From Candidatus Methanoperedens sp. (GTDB lineage: Archaea; Halobacteriota; Methanosarcinia; Methanosarcinales; Methanoperedenaceae), in contig JAHFCV010000070.1 of the NCBI GenBank assembly GCA_023249275.1, positions 1-11,175 of the forward strand: 11,175 nucleotides of DNA. Reading direction: 5' to 3'. This document shows positions 7,722 through 11,175 of this stretch, one piece after another (the stretch's first letter is position 1; every line of letters begins with the position of its first letter). The position numbers and the translations under genes were made by a program. The notes beneath the pieces are model-generated. The model was not told where the DNA came from, made no database searches, and saw only the letters and a program-made list of their open reading frames with translations.

Positions 7722-8131
7722 TCGATATTTAAAACTGCTTTTCTGAACTCGTATATGTCCGCCAGATTTTCTTTTATGAATTCAAGCACCCTTTTATTGT
7801 CCACTTCTCCATATCTATGCACGAGAAAATTTCTGAATCTCGCCATATCTGAAAGCCTTTCGATTAGCGATTCATCCAGCAGTCCTTCTTCTCCCAGGAT
7901 TAAAAAAACTTCAGCATAGCTTTCCGGTCTTTTAAGTCCTTTTTCCACTATGAGATAGCCTGCAATATCAATACATGCCTCTATGCATTCCAGCAGAGAA
8001 AATTTCGCAGCCTGAACATCCTTATAGCTGTCCAGGAATTCTTTTTCATTCATTTTTGCATAGCTTTTTAGAAACTGGAGGTTTCGTTCCACGATGTCCA
8101 GCTTTTCTTCAATGACTGCTTTATCAAGCAT
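7718..8131 (-). CDS. hepT: HepT-like HEPN-domain RNase toxin
   Basis: 137 residues, all helical. The HEPN catalytic motif RX4HXY is intact: R100-NFLV-H105-R-Y107, followed by GEVD. The family (former DUF86) cleaves RNA, and in studied pairs the partner MntA disarms it by adding AMP groups to the tyrosine of this motif, which is present here as Y107. ATG at 8129-8131 overlaps the 3' end of mntA by 8 bases, so translation is probably coupled. The sequence LLECIEACIDIAGYLIVEKG is the usual helix of the family. All active-site residues are kept, so the toxin looks functional. It ends convergent with the plus-strand membrane-protein gene. Confidence 0.9.
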   Translation of the reverse strand: MLDKAVIEEKLDIVERNLQFLKSYAKMNEKEFLDSYKDVQAAKFSLLECIEACIDIAGYLIVEKGLKRPESYAEVFLILGEEGLLDESLIERLSDMARFRNFLVHRYGEVDNKRVLEFIKENLADIYEFRKAVLNID

Positions 8132-8558
8132 GCAGACGCATTCTCCTGGTTCTGTTGTATTCGAAATGTAAGGGTTTAATGTCCAGATATGCCCTGAGTG
8201 CCTGAAATTCGAAGCTTACTCTTTTCTTTTCATCCCTTGAATACAACAGCTTTCCATATTTGAATACCTGATTCAGGAAGCTTGGTGATGCGCCGTTTAA
8301 AATCCGGACGTCGACTTTTCTTTTAAGTTTCTTCTCTATTTCGCCCTCTATTTTGAAGGGATAAAGAGCATTCTGGGTAAATTGTTCGTTAAGAAGAAGG
8401 GCGACATCTACATCGCTTTCTTTTATTTCCATGCCTTTTGCATAGGAGCCGTAAAGATAAGCGGCAATTATTTCAGGATGACGTTCCGTCACTTCCTTTA
8501 TCCCGGATGTTATTTCAGCTTGCACAATATTAAGATGTCTTTTGAAATTATAAAGCAA
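8124..8558 (-). CDS. mntA: MntA-like minimal nucleotidyltransferase antitoxin
   Basis: 144 residues. The nucleotidyltransferase motif GSX10DXD is exact: G37-S38, then D49 and D51 (YGSYAKG ... SDVDVALLL), with a third carboxylate D83 in KVDVRIL. In the MntA/HepT family this enzyme transfers AMP to HepT and neutralises it. It precedes hepT and overlaps it by 8 bases. The start is uncertain: the first usable codon is TTG at 8556-8558 without a clear ribosome site; GTG about ten codons further in is an alternative. It begins 32 bases after the stop of the FKBP gene on the same strand, so it may be read from that transcript. The last ~25 residues (after LLYSRDEKK) are basic. Confidence 0.87.
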   Translation of the reverse strand: MLYNFKRHLNIVQAEITSGIKEVTERHPEIIAAYLYGSYAKGMEIKESDVDVALLLNEQFTQNALYPFKIEGEIEKKLKRKVDVRILNGASPSFLNQVFKYGKLLYSRDEKKRVSFEFQALRAYLDIKPLHFEYNRTRRMRLHA

Positions 8559-8590
8559 CTGGTTAAAAGATTTTGATTTAACCGGGCTGA

Positions 8591-9280
8591 TTATTCAGCC
8601 GCGGTTTTTGGCTCTAATACATCATTGTTGTATTTCTCAACATAGAGTATTTCCTTGATATCCGTGTTACTGATAATCTCGCGCGCAATCTGTCTTTTTG
8701 TCATAAGCCATCTCTGGTTATAGGTCAATTCCGGCTCTATTTCAACTGTTACGGAATTATCATTTACCTTTACTGGCATTTCTTTCCCAATGTAAAGACC
8801 AAGAAGACCTTTGACTTTGCCTTCAATATCGTCGATTTTTTCTTTTATCTCGTAGTCATATGTGACTGTCTGCCCAGCAAGAAACCTGTTAAAGTCCACC
8901 TGCGTCATCCTGCCAATCACTCTTATTACTATTCCGGGGCGACCATCCACTTCTACGGGCATCCCCATCTGCGGGCGTTCTTTGAATTTTGTGATAGGTA
9001 TGCTCTCGATTAATTCCGGGTTCCTGATGCCGAAGGCTTTTTCAGGGGGAATTGTCACGCTGCCGGTATAACCAGCATCCTTGCCGATTAAATCCTCGTC
9101 AACCCCTGCTATGGTATGTCCTGCGCCTACAATGATGACGTCACCGCCATATTTTCCTTTTTCATTGTAGATGTTGTTGGCTTTTGCTACGTCTTCGTCT
9201 GTTGTATCAAAAACACGATTGTCGTCCGCAGTTTTACCTGTGTATGAAACTTTTATAAAATCTCCTTTCTGGATGCTCAT
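8591..9280 (-). CDS. FKBP-type peptidyl-prolyl cis-trans isomerase, long archaeal type with insert domain
   Basis: 229 residues, close in length to the archaeal FKBP26 class. It speeds proline isomerisation and acts as a cytosolic folding chaperone; no signal peptide is present. The FKBP core covers about 1-88 and 128-147: VSYTGK, VFDTT (F24, D25), VGAGHTIAGVDEDLIG, IPPEKAFG (77-84) and VDFNRFLAGQTVTYDYEI. Between them lies the SlyD-like insert-in-flap domain (about 89-127, with GMPVEVDGRPGIVIRVIG). A C-terminal domain of about 80 residues follows, typical of the long archaeal form. The histidine-rich metal tail of bacterial SlyD is absent. Start ATG 9278-9280 has AAGGAAG about eight bases upstream. 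It is first in a probable transcript with mntA-hepT. Confidence 0.93.
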   Translation of the reverse strand: MSIQKGDFIKVSYTGKTADDNRVFDTTDEDVAKANNIYNEKGKYGGDVIIVGAGHTIAGVDEDLIGKDAGYTGSVTIPPEKAFGIRNPELIESIPITKFKERPQMGMPVEVDGRPGIVIRVIGRMTQVDFNRFLAGQTVTYDYEIKEKIDDIEGKVKGLLGLYIGKEMPVKVNDNSVTVEIEPELTYNQRWLMTKRQIAREIISNTDIKEILYVEKYNNDVLEPKTAAE

Positions 9281-9318
9281 ATATTATCTTCCTTTTTTCC
9301 GCCTTCCATGTATCAATG

Positions 9319-9327
9319 GTATAAAAT
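9319..9327 (-). promoter_or_regulatory. TATA-like box for the FKBP gene
   Basis: Read on the minus strand, GTATTTTATACC contains a TATA-like core about 40 bases upstream of the FKBP ATG. A start site 25 bases on would give a leader of roughly 15-20 bases, enough to include the AAGGAAG ribosome site. Confidence 0.4.
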
Positions 9328-9378
9328 ACTTACTTACCAGAAGTGGGAGATTTTTTAATTAGCACCCACATGATGAAA

Positions 9379-9555
9379 ATCACGAATGGCACGAATAAAC
9401 AAATCACACGAATATCAGGAGGTGAATGTATTATTGATGATATAGTTATCCACAGTGATTCTAATCAGCTTTGGCTCACCACGCGTTGAGCACGTACGCA
9501 TCGTAAACTAACCTGTGCGTATTTGTGTCATTCGTAAATTCGTGAAATTCGTGAT
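9379..9555. repeat. MITE-like element: 177 bp with 36-bp imperfect terminal inverted repeats of CACGAAT units
   Basis: The left end (9379-9414) and the reverse complement of the right end (9520-9555) match at 29 of 36 positions. Both begin ATCACGAAT-NN-CACGAAT. CACGAAT occurs at 9381, 9390 and 9407 on the left, and ATTCGT(G) at 9530, 9538 and 9547 on the right. The inside has no gene; it includes an inner hairpin TACGCA (9495-9500) / TGCGTA (9516-9521). No clear target-site duplication is seen. It fills most of the 381-base gap between the FKBP gene and ruvC. Similar CACGAATT-type intergenic repeats are, from memory, common in archaeal and bacterial genomes. Confidence 0.6.
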
Positions 9556-9632
9556 AAATGCCTCATAATGTCTCAGAAGAGGAATGCCGGCAATATCCTG
9601 TCATTACTGATTTTGCAGCCGTGACCAAAAGC

Positions 9633-9640
9633 ACATAAAT
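9633..9640 (+). promoter_or_regulatory. TATA-like box for the ruvC-ruvA operon
   Basis: ACATAAAT, preceded by the purine-rich CCAAAAGC that could serve as a BRE, is centred about 26 bases before ATG 9662. There is no Shine-Dalgarno site before that ATG, which fits a leaderless transcript. Confidence 0.45.
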
Positions 9641-9661
9641 GCGGAGCGCTTTTAAAACATT

Positions 9662-10132
9662 ATGATTGTTATCGGAATCGACCCGGGACTTGCAACCGTG
9701 GGTTTTGGAGTTATACGAGCCGAGAAAAGTACCATCACGCCTGTAAGCTATGGATGCATAAGAACCCTGGCTGGAAAAACAGCCGCGCAGCGCCTGCTGG
9801 AGATATACACCGAGAGCTTTGCCCTTTTTGAAAAATATGCTCCCGGAGCTGTCGCTGTCGAAAGATTATTTTTTAACACGAACGTCACAAACGCCATGGG
9901 TGTAAGCGAGGCAAGGGGCGTTATCTTTCTTGCGGCGCAGCAACAGGGCATTCCTGTTTTTGAATATACCCCGCTTCAGGTAAAGCAGGCTATCACAGGT
10001 TCTGGCAGGGCTGATAAGAAGCAGATGCAGGAGATGATTAAACGGCTGTTGAACTTAAGCGAGATACCAAAACCCGATGATGCTGCGGATGGTCTTTCGA
10101 TTGCTTTATGTCATATAAATATAATGAGATAG
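9662..10132 (+). CDS. ruvC: Holliday junction resolvase RuvC
   Basis: 156 residues, slightly shorter than E. coli RuvC (173). It cuts four-way DNA junctions made in recombination and fork repair, as a dimer with magnesium. The RNase H-like fold signatures are IGIDPGLATVGFGVI with D7, AVERLFF with E67, and PDDAADGLSIALCH with D140 and D143, so the four catalytic acids are all present. The segment NTNVTNAMGVSEARGVIFLAA and the block EYTPLQVKQAITGSGRADKKQ (its last half at 112-121) match the bacterial family closely. ATG 9662 is leaderless by position. ruvA follows after three bases. Most archaea use Hjc instead, so a bacterial-type ruvC here suggests old transfer. Confidence 0.95.
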   Translation: MIVIGIDPGLATVGFGVIRAEKSTITPVSYGCIRTLAGKTAAQRLLEIYTESFALFEKYAPGAVAVERLFFNTNVTNAMGVSEARGVIFLAAQQQGIPVFEYTPLQVKQAITGSGRADKKQMQEMIKRLLNLSEIPKPDDAADGLSIALCHINIMR

Positions 10133-10135
10133 TAG

Positions 10136-10723
10136 ATGATTTCACATATCCAGGGCGAGGTAATGCACTGTGGCGACGGGTTTGTTGTGATTGATGTCGG
10201 AGGCTTGGGGTATCAGGTCAATGTCACAAAACCCGCACTTCTGGAGTTTGCAGGGAAAAAGGAGAAGGTAAAACTGCACACATACCTCCATGTCAGGGAG
10301 GATGCGCTTATCCTCTACGGGTTTACGAATTTAAGCGAGCTTGAGATGTTTAAGCTCTTAATCAGCGTGACGAGAGTGGGTCCCCAGACTGCGCTGAACA
10401 TCCTTTCCCGGATTAGGATAGAAGAGCTTGCGGCTGCAATAATACATGAGGATGAAAAAGCCCTGACCAGCATTTCAGGGGTTGGCGCAAAGAATGCGAA
10501 AAGATTGATACTGGAACTTAAGGATAAGATGAAAAAGAAGATGGGGGATTATAAGGATTATACACCTGCAAGCAGTGTTAATTATGATGCCGTGAGCGCT
10601 CTTGTTTCGCTTGGATTCCCGAGGCAGGAGGCTGAGAGGGCTGTGGAGGCTGTATCTGCGGGTATCAGGGAGGGTTCTGTGGAGACTATAATAAAGGCAG
10701 CGCTTTTGAAATTGAAGGAATGA
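10136..10723 (+). CDS. ruvA: Holliday junction branch-migration complex subunit RuvA
   Basis: 195 residues (E. coli 203). A RuvA tetramer holds the four-way junction flat and loads the RuvB motor. Domain I is the OB fold (1-63) with the acidic pin E55-D56 in HVREDALILYGF. Domain II has two helix-hairpin-helix motifs: VTRVGPQTALNIL (78-90) and ISGVGAKNAKRLILELKDK (113-131). Domain III (about 148-195, SALVSLGFPRQEAERAV) is the RuvB-binding part and is intact. In the first hairpin the first glycine of the usual GVGPK is arginine (R80) and the lysine is glutamine (Q84). The gene starts three bases after the ruvC stop. No ruvB follows within the remaining 450 bases; it must be elsewhere if the system works. 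Confidence 0.95.
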   Translation: MISHIQGEVMHCGDGFVVIDVGGLGYQVNVTKPALLEFAGKKEKVKLHTYLHVREDALILYGFTNLSELEMFKLLISVTRVGPQTALNILSRIRIEELAAAIIHEDEKALTSISGVGAKNAKRLILELKDKMKKKMGDYKDYTPASSVNYDAVSALVSLGFPRQEAERAVEAVSAGIREGSVETIIKAALLKLKE

Positions 10724-10849
10724 ATGAAAAACCAACATTATTCCTTTCCCCAAACAAAAGTCTTATTTTGTTTCATCCTGTTTATTACATAAAAAATTCC
10801 AAGGGGACTTAATTGGCACAGACTACACTTAATCTTTGATTACTATACC

Positions 10850-10866
10850 CCGCAGCTCTGCTGCGG
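10850..10866. other. GC-rich hairpin after ruvA
   Basis: CCGCAGC (10850-10856) and GCTGCGG (10860-10866) form a perfect 7-bp stem with loop TCT. CC before the stem and GGG after a TT bulge can extend it. Seven T residues follow at 10890-10896. It may end the ruvC-ruvA transcript, although it lies 127 bases past the stop, or be a palindromic repeat. The sequence 10724-10849 otherwise shows only T-rich stretches (around 10763-10787) that might terminate transcription. Confidence 0.45.
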
Positions 10867-10919
10867 TTGGGACAAACCATAGTACGAACTTTTTTTAAGC
10901 GTGGGTACATATTAACTTA

Positions 10920-10941
10920 ACTTCGCCACCTACGGCTAAGT
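10920..10941. other. Second small hairpin between ruvA and the right-edge gene
   Basis: ACTT-c-GCC (10920-10927) pairs with GGC-t-AAGT (10934-10941) around a six-base loop ACCTAC, with one internal mismatch. It lies 42 bases beyond the stop of the minus-strand partial gene and could belong to that gene's 3' region or to a mobile-element end. Short and of modest significance alone. Confidence 0.3.
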
Positions 10942-10983
10942 AAAACGTATTTTTATCACCTTATACAATTTGCCAGATGGCTT

Positions 10984-11175
10984 TTACCAGCGTAATTTCA
11001 AACTATTATCATCATATTTTTTGATAAAATCCCCTAAAATGCTGATCACTTCATTCGAAATATTTGACAGTACTGTAAATTTGAAGGCATTTGGAGGATA
11101 TGCCACGGTAAGTGTCAAATTGTTAAGGAATTTCCTGAGTAACCTTATGTCTCTAACTACTGGTTTCTTAGCCAA
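10984..11175 (-). CDS. 3' end of an unrecognised gene, cut by the right window edge
   Basis: The last 64 residues of a minus-strand frame are visible, ending in TAA at 10984-10986 (product end KKYDDNSLKLRW). The TTG at 11173-11175 is only the edge of the open frame, and the real start probably lies outside the window. The visible part alternates basic helix (VRDIRLLRKFLNNL) and hydrophobic strands (LTLTVAYPP, FKFTVLSNI), and has no motif I recognise. It lacks the zinc-binding C-terminal end of TnpB-type transposon proteins. The function cannot be stated. Confidence 0.5.
   Translation of the reverse strand: MAKKPVVRDIRLLRKFLNNLTLTVAYPPNAFKFTVLSNISNEVISILGDFIKKYDDNSLKLRW

Noticed and set aside
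9371..9445. C/D-box guide RNA suggested by ATGATGA at 9371 and GATGATA at 9436
   Set aside because: No CTGA D box at suitable spacing was found, and the region is better explained by the inverted-repeat element.
9361..9560. CRISPR array suggested by repeated CACGAAT units
   Set aside because: Units are only 7-9 bases, nearly contiguous and inverted between the two ends, with no spacers of regular length.
10720..10812. 30-residue frame overlapping the ruvA stop (ATGA)
   Set aside because: Short, low-complexity composition, no ribosome site and T-rich DNA; more likely a 3' untranslated region.
10984..11175. Transposase of the IS200/IS605 family at the right edge
   Set aside because: The visible C-terminal 64 residues show neither the TnpB zinc motif nor a TnpA catalytic signature.

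Overview
The window looks like chromosomal DNA of a euryarchaeon, most likely a relative of Methanosarcinales or 'Candidatus Methanoperedens'. Several features point this way. Methionyl-tRNA synthetase carries a KFSKS-type signature, and the FKBP is of the long archaeal type. Some genes have TATA-like boxes about 26 bases before a leaderless start (clearest before position 6609, plausible before 9662), while others use GGAG/GGAGG Shine-Dalgarno sites. The taxon is an inference. The bacterial-type ruvC-ruvA pair is the main feature against it.

Left part (1-3300): the 3' three quarters of metG, with a fused C-terminal tRNA-binding domain, is cut by the window edge. It is followed by about 350 bases without a gene that hold a well-paired hairpin and an AT-rich promoter zone. 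Next come a 52-residue unrecognised small gene and, convergent with it, a radical-SAM activase of the anaerobic ribonucleotide reductase type (nrdG-like). A divergent promoter region then leads to a small phasin-like coiled-coil gene.

Centre (3300-7720): the phasin-like gene is followed after 19 bases by an ABC1/AarF/UbiB atypical kinase with two C-terminal membrane helices. Then come cofactor-independent phosphoglycerate mutase (gpmI) and a leaderless 370-residue gene whose C-terminal end resembles the RMD1/DUF155 family.

Right part (7718-11175): three genes lie on the minus strand. An FKBP-type prolyl isomerase is followed closely by an MntA-HepT (nucleotidyltransferase antitoxin / HEPN RNase toxin) pair. 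Upstream of the FKBP gene lies a 177-bp MITE-like element with 36-bp imperfect terminal inverted repeats built on CACGAAT. After it come ruvC and ruvA, three bases apart, with complete catalytic and junction-binding residues but no ruvB behind them. The window closes with a hairpin-containing intergenic stretch and the 3' end of an unrecognised minus-strand gene.

The genes do not form one pathway. They are housekeeping functions (translation, glycolysis/gluconeogenesis, folding, recombination, anaerobic dNTP synthesis) with a toxin-antitoxin cassette and a small repeat element inserted among them. The most notable points are the ruvC-ruvA pair in an apparently archaeal setting, the phasin-like/UbiB pair, the MITE-like repeat and the structured region plus small gene after metG.
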